Below, in pieces: positions 33,497 through 42,249 of a stretch of 64,000 nucleotides of DNA (position 1 is its first letter; every line of letters starts with the position of its first letter). The stretch is taken from NCBI GenBank assembly GCA_028280845.1, contig JANQKZ010000033.1, positions 1-64,000 of the forward strand. The letters are read 5' to 3'. The position numbers and the translations under genes were made by a program. A model generated the notes under the pieces. The model saw nothing but the letters and a program-made list of their open reading frames with translations, did not search any database and had not been told where the DNA came from. This DNA comes from Opitutales bacterium (lineage in GTDB: Bacteria; Verrucomicrobiota; Verrucomicrobiia; Opitutales; JABSRG01).

Positions 33497-35422
33497 ATGC
33501 CGACCCCGCTTCCCTGGATCGAGCTGATTGCGGAAAAAACGGTTTCCGCGGAAACGGCTGTTTCTTCCGTTAAGCGGGGTCAGCGCGTGTTTATCGGGTC
33601 GGGAGCAGCGGAACCGCAAGCCCTGGTCAGCGCTCTGGCCGATCGGGGGAGTTCCCTCGCGGATAACCAGATCATCCACATCCGGAGCCTGGGAGTGGTT
33701 CCCTACACCCAGTCCAAATTCACCCAGCATTTCCGCTACAATACCTTCTTCATTGGAGATAACGTCCGTGGTTCTGTGGCCCAGGGGCAGGCGGATTATA
33801 CTCCGGTCTTTCTATCCCAGGTTCCCCATCTGTTTCGGACCGGAAAAGCCCCAATCGATATTGCCCTCATCCAAGTCACCCCGCCGGATGAGCACGGGTT
33901 CTGCAGTTACGGTGTCTCAGTTGACATCGTAAAAGCCGCAGCTGAATCGGCCAAGCTGGTCATTGCGGAAATCAATCCACAGATGCCACGCACTCTGGGA
34001 GATTCCTTTATCCATGTCAGCCAGATTGATATGCTCGTGAAGAACGATGCGCCAATCTTACAGGTCGAAGAAGTTGAGCCCGATGAGGTCGCCACCCGGA
34101 TTGGCAAGCATATCGCATCTCTCGTCGAGGACGGATCAACCCTTCAGATGGGGATAGGCTCTATTCCGGACTCGGTCCTTCGGGAGCTGGAGGATCGGCG
34201 CGACCTCGGGGTCCACACTGAGATGGTGTCCAACGGCATCCTGCACCTGATTGAAAAAGGTGTCATCACCGGCGCCAAAAAAACCCTCCACCGGGGCAAG
34301 GTGGTGACCAGTTTTGCCCTCGGAAACCAGCGCCTTTACGACTTTATTAACGACAATCCGATGTTCGAATTCTACCCCAACGAGTATTCGAATGATCCCT
34401 TTATTATTGCCAAAAACGACCAGATGGTGGCGATCAACGCCGCCCTCGAAGTCGACCTCACCGGTCAGGTGTGCTCCGACTCCCTAGGCTCCTATTTTTA
34501 TAGCGGAATTGGGGGCCAGGTCGATTTCATCCGGGGAGCCGCCCATTCCAAGCGGGGCAAACCTATAATCGCCATGCCCTCCACCGCCATTATCGAGGGC
34601 GAACGGGTATCGCGCATCGTTTCTACGCTGAAAGCGGGAGCTGGCGTAGTGACCTCCCGGGGTGATGTCCACTGGGTCGTCACCGAATATGGAGCGGTCG
34701 ACCTGCACGGCAAAAATATCCGGGAACGCGCGCTGGGGTTAATCCATATTGCTCATCCCGACTTTCGGGAAGAGCTTATGCAGGCCGCCCGCGAACGCCA
34801 CCTTGTCTACGCCGACCAGGTGGCGGTGCCCGAAGCCGGTTCGGAAGAACTGGAATCCCTTACGACCGATATCGAGCTCAAAGGTGGCGAGGATGTGCAT
34901 ATCCGCCCAATCCAGCCAACCGACGAACCCCTGATCCAGGAGCTCTTTTACCGGTCCTCGGACCAGACGCGTTACATGCGCTTTATGGCTCCGGTAAAGG
35001 CCCTCCCCCATAAGCAGGCCCAGGGCCTGGTCACCGTCGACTACTCAAACCAGTTGGCCCTGGTCTCCACGACCCAGGAGGGTGAGCGGGAAGTCATCGT
35101 TGCGGTGGGCCGTTACTATCGGGACCCCGAAACCAATTTCGCCGACTGCGCCTTTATGGTAAGGGATGACTATCAAGGCAAGGGCACTGGCCGCTACCTG
35201 GTGAAGCGTCTGATCGAGGTCGCCCGATCCCGCGACATCAAAGGATTTACGGCAGATGTACTCATGCAGAATACACGCATGATGCATGTCTTTCATGAGT
35301 GCGCCCCCACCCCGATCAAAAGCCGGATCGAAGGCACAAGCTACCACATCGAATTTTACTTAGATGAGGATTACCTCCCTAGCCCCGAACCCGATTCGAG
35401 TAGCACCACTCCCCCTTTCTAA
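33497..35422 (+). CDS. Acetyl-CoA hydrolase/transferase family protein fused to a Pat-like GNAT domain
   Basis: About 641 residues. Residues 1-440 are a class I CoA-transferase: 'GMGIGSIPDSVL'-type loop (here 'QMGIGSIPDSVLRELED'), the active-site Glu in 'LGVHTEMVSNG' (about 242) and 'RGDVHWVVTEYGAVDLHGK'. Residues about 460-625 are a GNAT domain: 'IRPIQPTDEPLIQELFYRSS', 'RYMRFMAP' and motif A 'VRDDYQGKGTGRYLVKRL', most like the acetyltransferase half of protein acetyltransferase Pat. It may move CoA between acetate and other acids and acetylate a partner such as the adjacent Acs. The ATG at 33497 is preferred to TTG at 33491. Confidence 0.88.
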   Translation: MPTPLPWIELIAEKTVSAETAVSSVKRGQRVFIGSGAAEPQALVSALADRGSSLADNQIIHIRSLGVVPYTQSKFTQHFRYNTFFIGDNVRGSVAQGQADYTPVFLSQVPHLFRTGKAPIDIALIQVTPPDEHGFCSYGVSVDIVKAAAESAKLVIAEINPQMPRTLGDSFIHVSQIDMLVKNDAPILQVEEVEPDEVATRIGKHIASLVEDGSTLQMGIGSIPDSVLRELEDRRDLGVHTEMVSNGILHLIEKGVITGAKKTLHRGKVVTSFALGNQRLYDFINDNPMFEFYPNEYSNDPFIIAKNDQMVAINAALEVDLTGQVCSDSLGSYFYSGIGGQVDFIRGAAHSKRGKPIIAMPSTAIIEGERVSRIVSTLKAGAGVVTSRGDVHWVVTEYGAVDLHGKNIRERALGLIHIAHPDFREELMQAARERHLVYADQVAVPEAGSEELESLTTDIELKGGEDVHIRPIQPTDEPLIQELFYRSSDQTRYMRFMAPVKALPHKQAQGLVTVDYSNQLALVSTTQEGEREVIVAVGRYYRDPETNFADCAFMVRDDYQGKGTGRYLVKRLIEVARSRDIKGFTADVLMQNTRMMHVFHECAPTPIKSRIEGTSYHIEFYLDEDYLPSPEPDSSSTTPPF

Positions 35423-35460
35423 CTTAATCTGTTTAACCCCAATTCCTAAAAAGGAACATT

Positions 35461-37443
35461 ATGAACGATGTAAAAAAATCACTCTCCAGCCTGATGACCG
35501 AGGAGCGGACGTTTCCACCTCCGGCCAGCATCGTTGAGAAGGCCTACATCAATTCCGTGGAGCAATACCAGGAAATGTATGACCGTTCCATCAACGACTC
35601 GGATGCGTTCTGGTTGGAAATGGCAGACAGCCTCGACTGGGTGAAAAAGCCGACACAAGGCTTGGATTACACCTGGGAAACGAGAGCCCGTAACGTGAAG
35701 CATACCTGGTTCGCGGATGGGGAGCTAAACGTCTCCGTCAACTGCCTTGACCGACATCTGGACACCCCTACCGCAGATAAAGTCGCCCTTATCTGGCAAG
35801 GGGAACCGGAAGAAGATGTCAAACAAGTGACCTACCGCGAGCTCCATGCGGAAGTCTCGAAAATGGCGAACGTCCTGAAAAATCTAGGCGTCACTCGCGG
35901 TGACCGGGTGTGTATCTACCTGCCGATGATCCTTGAGCTGCCGGTCGTCATGTTGGCCTGTACCCGGATCGGAGCCATTCATTCCATTGTGTTTGGAGGG
36001 TTCAGTGCGGACGCCTTGCGAGACCGGATTAATGACTCGGATTGCAAGGTGCTCGTCACCTCGAATGTGTCCCTTCGTGCGAGCAAACATATCCCACTCA
36101 AAGGCATTGCGGACAAGGCACTGGAAAATACTCCAACGATCCAGAATGTTATCGTGGTCAAACGCAACGAGGAGCCCTGCAACGTGGTCGAGGGCCGGGA
36201 TCTCTGGTATGATGATCTCATGGCTGAAGCCTCGGCCGACTGCCCCACTGAAGCCATGCAGGCAGAAGACCCGCTCTTTATTCTATATACCTCCGGTTCC
36301 ACTGGTAAACCCAAAGGTGTCGTCCATACCACCGCCGGCTACCTGCTCCACGCCTCCCTCTCCCACAAATACGTCTTCGATGTACACGAGGACGACATTT
36401 ACTGGTGCACGGCAGACATCGGATGGGTGACTGGACACAGCTATATCGTTTACGGCCCGCTAGCCAATGGGGCCACCTCCGTCATGTTTGAAGGGGTTCC
36501 CACCTACCCGGATCCCGGCCGCTTCTGGCAAGTTGTCGACAAGTTCAAGGTAAGCTCCTTCTACACTGCGCCTACCGCCATCCGCAGTCTGATCCGGCTC
36601 GGTGATGAATGGCCTGCCAAGTATAACCTGGATACCCTCCGTGTCCTTGGCTCGGTCGGTGAGCCCATCAATCCCGAAGCATGGATGTGGTACCATGAAA
36701 AAATCGGTAGAGAGAAATGCCCGATCGTCGACACCTGGTGGCAGACCGAAACCGGCGGACACATGATCACTCCGCTCCCCGGGGCGCACACCTTGAAACC
36801 CGGTAGTGCCACCCGTCCATTCTTCGGGGTGGATCCAGTCATTCTCGATGATACCGGCAACGAAGTTCCTCGGGGCGAAGGCGGCAAGCTCTGTATCCGC
36901 AAACCCTGGCCGGGCATGATGCGTACCACATGGGGCGACCATGATCGCTTCATCGATGTCTACTTCTCCATGTTCGAGAATATGTATTTCACCGGGGATG
37001 GATGCCGAACCGATGCCGACGGCGACTTCTGGCTCATGGGTCGCATCGACGATGTGGTCAATGTCTCCGGACACCGTATCGGAACCGCTGAAGTCGAATC
37101 CGCCCTCGTCGCTCACGACAAGGTAGCCGAGGCCGCGGTGGCTCCCATGCCACACGATGTGAAAGGGCAAGCCCTTTATGCCTACGTGACCCTCGTCGAC
37201 GGGATCGAAGAATCGGATGAGCTGAAACGGGAACTGGTTCTCCATGTGCGCAAGGAGATTGGTCCTATCGCTGCTCCGGAAGCCATCCAGTTTGCCTCTG
37301 GATTACCCAAGACCCGTTCCGGAAAAATCATGCGCCGGATCTTGCGGAAAATCGCAGAGGGCGTGAAAGACAAGGAAACCCTTGGCGACACTTCCACCTT
37401 GGCCGACCCTGGAGTCGTCGAGGAATTGATTGAGGGTCGTTAA
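35461..37443 (+). CDS. acsA: Acetyl-CoA synthetase (AMP-forming)
   Basis: 660 residues, activating acetate to acetyl-CoA via acetyl-AMP. The N-terminal domain has the Acs signature region and '[19 protein letters not shown]' (the AMP-binding P-loop). '[13 protein letters not shown]', '[20 protein letters not shown]' and '[17 protein letters not shown]' are all present. The C-terminal catalytic Lys, the target of Pat acetylation in enteric bacteria, is in '[13 protein letters not shown]' (about residue 622). It is the third gene of the operon, 38 bases after the CoA-transferase, and ends before a strong terminator. Confidence 0.97.
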   Translation: MNDVKKSLSSLMTEERTFPPPASIVEKAYINSVEQYQEMYDRSINDSDAFWLEMADSLDWVKKPTQGLDYTWETRARNVKHTWFADGELNVSVNCLDRHLDTPTADKVALIWQGEPEEDVKQVTYRELHAEVSKMANVLKNLGVTRGDRVCIYLPMILELPVVMLACTRIGAIHSIVFGGFSADALRDRINDSDCKVLVTSNVSLRASKHIPLKGIADKALENTPTIQNVIVVKRNEEPCNVVEGRDLWYDDLMAEASADCPTEAMQAEDPLFILYTSGSTGKPKGVVHTTAGYLLHASLSHKYVFDVHEDDIYWCTADIGWVTGHSYIVYGPLANGATSVMFEGVPTYPDPGRFWQVVDKFKVSSFYTAPTAIRSLIRLGDEWPAKYNLDTLRVLGSVGEPINPEAWMWYHEKIGREKCPIVDTWWQTETGGHMITPLPGAHTLKPGSATRPFFGVDPVILDDTGNEVPRGEGGKLCIRKPWPGMMRTTWGDHDRFIDVYFSMFENMYFTGDGCRTDADGDFWLMGRIDDVVNVSGHRIGTAEVESALVAHDKVAEAAVAPMPHDVKGQALYAYVTLVDGIEESDELKRELVLHVRKEIGPIAAPEAIQFASGLPKTRSGKIMRRILRKIAEGVKDKETLGDTSTLADPGVVEELIEGR

Positions 37444-37464
37444 CCCCAACCTACTAATAAATTC

Positions 37465-37500
37465 AAAAAAAAGCCCGGGGGTCCCCCCCCGGGCTTTTTT
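37465..37500. terminator. Strong bidirectional intrinsic terminator
   Basis: A run of eight A, the arms GCCCGGGGG and CCCCCGGGC with a short loop, and six T give a symmetric terminator. Forward, it ends the acyl-CoA operon (acsA stop 37443). Reverse, it lies directly after the stop of the gene at 37500-38744, whose TGA begins at 37500. The loop sits in a run of eight C. Confidence 0.9.
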
Positions 37501-38744
37501 CAAATCTCCATCAGGTCGGAGATCCGCAGTTCCACTTCGGCTTCAACCAATTCATCAGCCTTAATTTTGGGAAAGAACCTGCACTGAACTAGAGCAGTCT
37601 CCAGCTTCTCGCGCAGAATGGAGTCTTCCACATCCATTTCTACAATTTGAATAGATCCATCCGGCAGCACTCTTATGGCGACTGAAGCTTCGGCCAGTCC
37701 ATCTTTCACCACTGGGCTCCAATCATCAGGGGCCTTTATTTTTTGAAAGAGGCGAGGTTCGCTATCCCGGGTGTCCTCCTTACTGACATAATCGGCATAA
37801 AGGAAATCAAAGGCCTGCTCCTTATCCAGAAGGATTCGCTGGTAGGAATAATTGGAAGGAATTTCATCTCCTCCCGAGTAAAAATGATAACTGATTTCTC
37901 CGATTTTGGGCCCGAAGGGAAAGCCTCCGAAAAGGAAGAAGAAGTCATTCGTTTCACCGGCCACCAGCGGAGGGCATTCGAACAGTTTGACGTTATATTC
38001 GTAATCACTCCCTGTCTGCGCTTCAGGAGGGTAGTACTTGGCGATGGCAACCAGGAAGACATCCTCGACGGACTGACCCGGTTGAACCTGCATTCGCACT
38101 CGAAGATGGTCAAACTGCATCGAAAGGTCCTTCACATCCCCCTGTTTGTTATCTGCGTAATCCTGGATTCCCTGATAGTCCGACATCACCCCCAAATTAT
38201 AGTTGGAAGTATCCTCCATCATAGCCTCCATAGCGGCCGGATCCATACCCGCGGCAAGCGCCTGCCCCGATGTCTGGATAACCCCCATCTCCTGGCTAAG
38301 AGCCAATTCCGCATGAAATTGAGCGTTGTCCAGGACTCCCATGGTGTCCTGATATTTCGTCATCTCCTCCATTACTTTCGAGGAAGCGGGGGTCACATCC
38401 AAGGATTCGATCTTAATCCAGTTGTCGCTGAAGCGGATTTCATGTTTCCAAAATAGCTCATCCGTTGGTTGGATGGGAGACACTTCGCCTTCCTCAAGAA
38501 TATAGAGCGTCTTCTCATCCAAGCCCTGAACAGGAAACTCGTCTTCGTCGCGCACCACGGCCATGGTCAATCCCATAAAGATCGAATCCTCCACGGGGAG
38601 AGTGAAACCTTCGAACAGGAGATCCCCGTGCTCAGGAACCGCAGAAGAGTCTGAGAATATAGCCCCTCCCCATCCTAGAGAAAGCGCGAAAAGGGATGAA
38701 ATTATTTGCCGGGATAGAGGGGGTAGGAACGGAGATAATGGCAT
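37500..38744 (-). CDS. Exported protein of unknown function with a TonB-C-like C-terminus
   Basis: 414 residues. The N-terminal segment (about 8-30, 'RQIISSLFALSLGWGGAIF') reads as a signal peptide or anchor. I do not recognise the middle, which has Met/Gln/Asp-rich helical stretches (about 120-200) and then beta-rich sequence. The last 60 residues ('ASVAIRVLPDGSIQIVEMDV', 'CRFFPKIKADELVEAEVELR') have the strand-helix-strand spacing of TonB C-terminal-like domains, as in energy-transducer relatives. It faces the M16 peptidase gene divergently across about 195 bases. Confidence 0.5.
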   Translation of the reverse strand: MPLSPFLPPLSRQIISSLFALSLGWGGAIFSDSSAVPEHGDLLFEGFTLPVEDSIFMGLTMAVVRDEDEFPVQGLDEKTLYILEEGEVSPIQPTDELFWKHEIRFSDNWIKIESLDVTPASSKVMEEMTKYQDTMGVLDNAQFHAELALSQEMGVIQTSGQALAAGMDPAAMEAMMEDTSNYNLGVMSDYQGIQDYADNKQGDVKDLSMQFDHLRVRMQVQPGQSVEDVFLVAIAKYYPPEAQTGSDYEYNVKLFECPPLVAGETNDFFFLFGGFPFGPKIGEISYHFYSGGDEIPSNYSYQRILLDKEQAFDFLYADYVSKEDTRDSEPRLFQKIKAPDDWSPVVKDGLAEASVAIRVLPDGSIQIVEMDVEDSILREKLETALVQCRFFPKIKADELVEAEVELRISDLMEI

Positions 38745-38939
38745 GGGGCAGGCAAGTTCAGTAAGAAAGAAGTGATGAAAAATGAATCAGGTTCCCAACT
38801 TTTTCAAATCTCAGAACGGGAACCCTTGTCGCCATCGAGGGACTAATGCGTGTTCACTTGCGCGAAAAGAGGAATTATCCATATTGCAGGGGTAGGCAGA
38901 GCATAGAGAACCATCGGCTCCCGCACATGATAAAGAAAC

Positions 38940-41828
38940 ATGCGTTTCCCAACCCAATTTAAAGTCCTTTTCTTATCTCTGTTGAGTAGCCTCACCCTCA
39001 TGGGGGACCCTCGCGGGGGGGGATGGCCACACGACCGAAGCGACCTCAAACCAGATCCCTCCGTCACCTGGGGCACTCTGGACAATGGCTTGCGCTACGC
39101 CTTGAAACCTCACGCGGGCGCTCCCGGGCAGATCAGTATGCGCCTCCTTGCGCTCACGGGCTCCATTGACGAGCGCCCCAACGAGCTTGGAGTCGCCCAC
39201 TTTATCGAGCATATGGCTTTCAATGGGACAAAGAACTTCGAACCGGGGGAGCTGTCCCAGTATTTCCAAAGCCTGGGTATGGATTACGGGTTCGACGTCA
39301 ATGCCTTCACATCGGCCGACCACACCGTTTATATCATCGAGTTGCCAGAAAACACCGAACAGGAGATGCGTACGGGCATGCAGATCCTGCGCGACTTTTC
39401 GGATGGTATTTCCTTTGACCCCGAAGAAATCGACCGTGAACGCGGGGTCATCATGAGTGAAATGCGCGGCCGGGTGGGCCTGGAAATGCGTTCTGATATC
39501 TCGGCCCAGCAGCTGGTCTTCCGCGGGCACAAATTCCCGGAGCGCATTCCGATTGGCACTGAAGAGCGCATCCTCAATATGCAACGCCCGGATTTTGTCG
39601 GGTTTTACGAGCGGAATTACCGATCGGATAACCTCATCCTCATCATGGCCGGCGATTTTGAAGCGGCCGACATGGAGGCCAAAATCCAGAAGTATTTTGG
39701 AGACATGATCAAACCGGCCACTCCCCTTCCCGAGCGCGATCTCGGAAAGGTCACAGTGCCCAGGGGCTTTCGGGCTGGTCTCTATCAGATCTCGAACATC
39801 GGCAGTGCAAGTATCCAAGTGTTTTCTGTGGAACCGATTCGCCGCCCCCGGCCGGACTCATTGGAACAGCGAGAAGACCGATTCGAAAAAAACCTCTCCA
39901 TGATGCTCTTTGGAGAGCGGATCAACTCCATGCTCCAGATCCCGGCCCAGGGAATGGGCAGCTACGACTCCATTTATGACACCAATATTACCATGGCGGG
40001 CCTCCAGACCCAGGGGCAGCTCTGGAAGGAAGGGATCACAGCGATCGACCAGCTGATTCGGTTTACCCAAAAGGAGGGTTTTGATAAAAAGGAATTCTCC
40101 TGGTTTCAAAAACGGCAACTGTTCGAGTTGAATAAACTGCGCGACCAGATCCCCACTTCCCCGCCTTCCGCAATCGCCGAGGGAATTCAACAGGCCCTCA
40201 TGTCGGATATGGTTTACCTCGGCATGGAGCAAAACCTGGACCTCCAGATCGACAACATTTCCAACATTTCCGTGCGGGGCCTCAACCGGGCCTTTAAAGA
40301 GATCTGGAACCTGGACCACCTCATTTACCATGTCAGCGGCGACGTTCGAATCCCCAATGGAACCAAGGATATCCTCGCCGAAGTCCGGTCGAGCCGGGAT
40401 TCACGAGGATTTTTCATGATACCCGTGTCCCAGAAAGCGGTCGAATATTCCCATCGGGACTGGGGAAACCCGGGTCAGGTGGTGGAAGAACGGGAAGTGC
40501 CTGAATTCGGAGCTAGCCTGATGCGTTTTGAAAACAATGTACGGCTGAACCATATTTACAGCAACCGAGAGCCGGGCCTTGTCTATGCCACCGTACGGGT
40601 GGGTGGAGGAATCTTTGACTTACCCTCCTCGCCTCCTGGTTTGCGCGAATTTGGTCTCCAGACCCTGCTCAACAGTGGAGTAGCTCGCTTCCCTCCGGAA
40701 GAGCTCGGGGCCATCGTGACCTCCAACCTCTTGTCCTTTAGCCTCAACCTGGAAGACCACGACGCCTTTACTTTTAACAGTATTTTTGGCCGGGAAGAGA
40801 TGGATACCTTCCTTGGCATCACCACCGAATTCCTTATGGAGCCCCGCTTCTCCAGCTTTGTAAACCGTCAGGCTAAAATGAGCCGGATGATGTCCATGTC
40901 CGGTTCTGGTGTTGGCATTAGTGGAGGCATGGCTCGCGCTATGAATATGGTCTTCAAGGACGATCCGCGATTCACCTACTCAGATCCAAAGGAAGTCATG
41001 CGCGTAGGAGTATTCGACGTCCAGGGATGGATAGAACCCGCCTTTCAAGACGGTTATTTTGAAGTCAGCATTATCGGGGATATTTCCAAGGAAGAAACCA
41101 TTGAGCGGGTGGCCAGAACCTTCGGTGCGCTTGGCACCCGCAGGCTGGACAAACGCAATCCCGGCCCGAGCCGCCCCGTGCAGGTCATGGTCAATCCGGG
41201 GATTTATCGCGTAGAATTCATTGGAGAACCCCATCTGGCCTTGGTCAATGGAACTTGGCCCATCCAGGAAAATCTCGAGTTCCGCGACATGGCAGCGATT
41301 TACCTGCTCACCAGCATCCTGGAAAACCGGATCAATCAGCTGATGCGGGAGGACCTTGGACTCGCCTACTCACCCAGTGCTGATTATGACCGTCTGGCGG
41401 AATATCCATCGTTTGGGATGATTCAGGCCAGCATCGACTGCGCCCCTGCCGATATTCAGAAGATCTCTCGCGCAGTCTTTAACCTGTCCAAGGAGATGGC
41501 CGAAAACGGGGTCGAAAACTGGGAATACGAACTCGCCATCAAAAACATGGAGGGTCATTTCCGAAATGCCTGGGACTCCAACTCCTTCCTCATGGACATC
41601 GTTCTCAAACGGGCCCAGGAAAATCCAAACTACCTCCAACATGCAAAAGAGTTTAGAGCCGGTTTGTTTACAGAAATCCCCAAGTCGGAAATAGATGCAT
41701 GGGCCAGACAGATCCTTGGAGCCAATAATACCCGTGTGTTCTCCATTCGTCCCAAACCCTTCGTGGGCCTCTTCCAGGAAAATGAACAGGGGAGCGGCAG
41801 CGGCAGTATCATCGGCGGAGCGCCATGA
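38940..41828 (+). CDS. M16 family zinc metallopeptidase (pitrilysin-like), exported
   Basis: 962 residues. A signal-like hydrophobic N-terminus ('KVLFLSLLSSLTLM', about 8-21) is followed by a catalytic domain with the inverted zinc motif HxxEH: 'VAHFIEHMAFNGTKNF' (His87, Glu90, His91). The downstream zinc ligand is in 'RERGVIMSEMRG' (about 165-176). The second half contains the non-catalytic M16 repeat ('REDLGLAYSPSADYDRLAEY'). Such exported proteases are common in Opitutae and probably degrade peptides in the periplasm. It ends without a gene immediately downstream. Confidence 0.9.
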   Translation: MRFPTQFKVLFLSLLSSLTLMGDPRGGGWPHDRSDLKPDPSVTWGTLDNGLRYALKPHAGAPGQISMRLLALTGSIDERPNELGVAHFIEHMAFNGTKNFEPGELSQYFQSLGMDYGFDVNAFTSADHTVYIIELPENTEQEMRTGMQILRDFSDGISFDPEEIDRERGVIMSEMRGRVGLEMRSDISAQQLVFRGHKFPERIPIGTEERILNMQRPDFVGFYERNYRSDNLILIMAGDFEAADMEAKIQKYFGDMIKPATPLPERDLGKVTVPRGFRAGLYQISNIGSASIQVFSVEPIRRPRPDSLEQREDRFEKNLSMMLFGERINSMLQIPAQGMGSYDSIYDTNITMAGLQTQGQLWKEGITAIDQLIRFTQKEGFDKKEFSWFQKRQLFELNKLRDQIPTSPPSAIAEGIQQALMSDMVYLGMEQNLDLQIDNISNISVRGLNRAFKEIWNLDHLIYHVSGDVRIPNGTKDILAEVRSSRDSRGFFMIPVSQKAVEYSHRDWGNPGQVVEEREVPEFGASLMRFENNVRLNHIYSNREPGLVYATVRVGGGIFDLPSSPPGLREFGLQTLLNSGVARFPPEELGAIVTSNLLSFSLNLEDHDAFTFNSIFGREEMDTFLGITTEFLMEPRFSSFVNRQAKMSRMMSMSGSGVGISGGMARAMNMVFKDDPRFTYSDPKEVMRVGVFDVQGWIEPAFQDGYFEVSIIGDISKEETIERVARTFGALGTRRLDKRNPGPSRPVQVMVNPGIYRVEFIGEPHLALVNGTWPIQENLEFRDMAAIYLLTSILENRINQLMREDLGLAYSPSADYDRLAEYPSFGMIQASIDCAPADIQKISRAVFNLSKEMAENGVENWEYELAIKNMEGHFRNAWDSNSFLMDIVLKRAQENPNYLQHAKEFRAGLFTEIPKSEIDAWARQILGANNTRVFSIRPKPFVGLFQENEQGSGSGSIIGGAP

Positions 41829-42020
41829 TTGCCGCGGTCGGATTTCATGATTCCGGCATCTGATACCGGGATCAGGGGATCAAAACATGCAATTCAGGGA
41901 GTGATTGGCATTCATTTATACATAATTGTTATTTTATAATTAATTTTATAAGTTTTTATGTAAATAAATTAAAATATCATTAACGTAATTTTATTCTAAA
42001 TGTGTCGCAATTATCGTCGA

Positions 42021-42111
42021 TATAAGGGGTGCAGTCCTCCCTGACTGTATTCCCATGACCTGAATACGTATCCTGCACCCACCGGTCTAGAAAACCGGTG
42101 GGTGTCTTTTT
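42021..42111 (+). ncRNA. Candidate riboswitch or attenuator: aptamer-like fold merging into a terminator
   Basis: GGGTGCAG (42027-42034) pairs with CTGCACCC (42073-42080). Between them GTATTC (42047-42052) pairs with GAATAC (42062-42067). The 3' strand of the closing stem shares CACCC (42076-42080) with the 5' arm of the terminator (42076-42086), so the two folds exclude each other in part. The only ATG in it (42055) opens a two-codon frame, so leader-peptide attenuation is unlikely. It could instead be a free small RNA ending at the terminator. I do not recognise a known class. Confidence 0.5.
42076..42111 (+). terminator. Intrinsic terminator downstream of the candidate leader RNA
   Basis: Arms CACCCACCGGT (42076-42086) and ACCGGTGGGTG (42094-42104) are perfectly paired around a seven-base loop and are followed by TCTTTTT. 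There is no protein gene immediately upstream (the M16 stop is 250 bases away), so it terminates either the candidate leader RNA or a small RNA. Confidence 0.85.
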
Positions 42112-42178
42112 AAATGGACCCCCGATTTCGTATTTATATGGTTATTAAGTAGTTTTAATAATCCCGGGCATCTGTCTC

Positions 42179-42194
42179 TTTCGCACTCGCAAAA
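42179..42194. promoter_or_regulatory. PhaR-type box, one mismatch, upstream of the porin
   Basis: TTTCGC-ACTC-GCAAAA differs from TTTTGC-N4-GCAAAA by one base (C for T at position 4). It sits 34-70 bases upstream of the porin start. It suggests the porin/OFA-transporter pair could be in the same regulon as the polymer genes 12 kb to the left. A chance match is not excluded. Confidence 0.4.
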
Positions 42195-42249
42195 TTAATA
42201 CTAATCCTGTGCAGTTTTAGAATTAATTATGCTAATTCGCATTGGTGGT

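Larger units (their letters stand above)
41829..42228. other. 400-base AT-rich leader region
   Basis: Bases about 41925-42000 are very AT-rich (tracts of TTATAATTAATTTTATAAG type). Next come a structured RNA candidate with terminator at 42021-42111 and a PhaR-like box at 42179-42194. The porin start follows. The region contains no convincing open frame. Confidence 0.55.

Noticed and set aside
41925-42000. AT-rich block as a horizontally acquired fragment
   Set aside because: It is short, entirely intergenic and flanked by genes of normal composition, so a promoter/leader region is the simpler reading.
42021-42111. tRNA or other known structured RNA at the leader region
   Set aside because: The fold lacks an acceptor/D/T-arm arrangement and does not match any riboswitch consensus I can recall; reported instead as an unassigned candidate.
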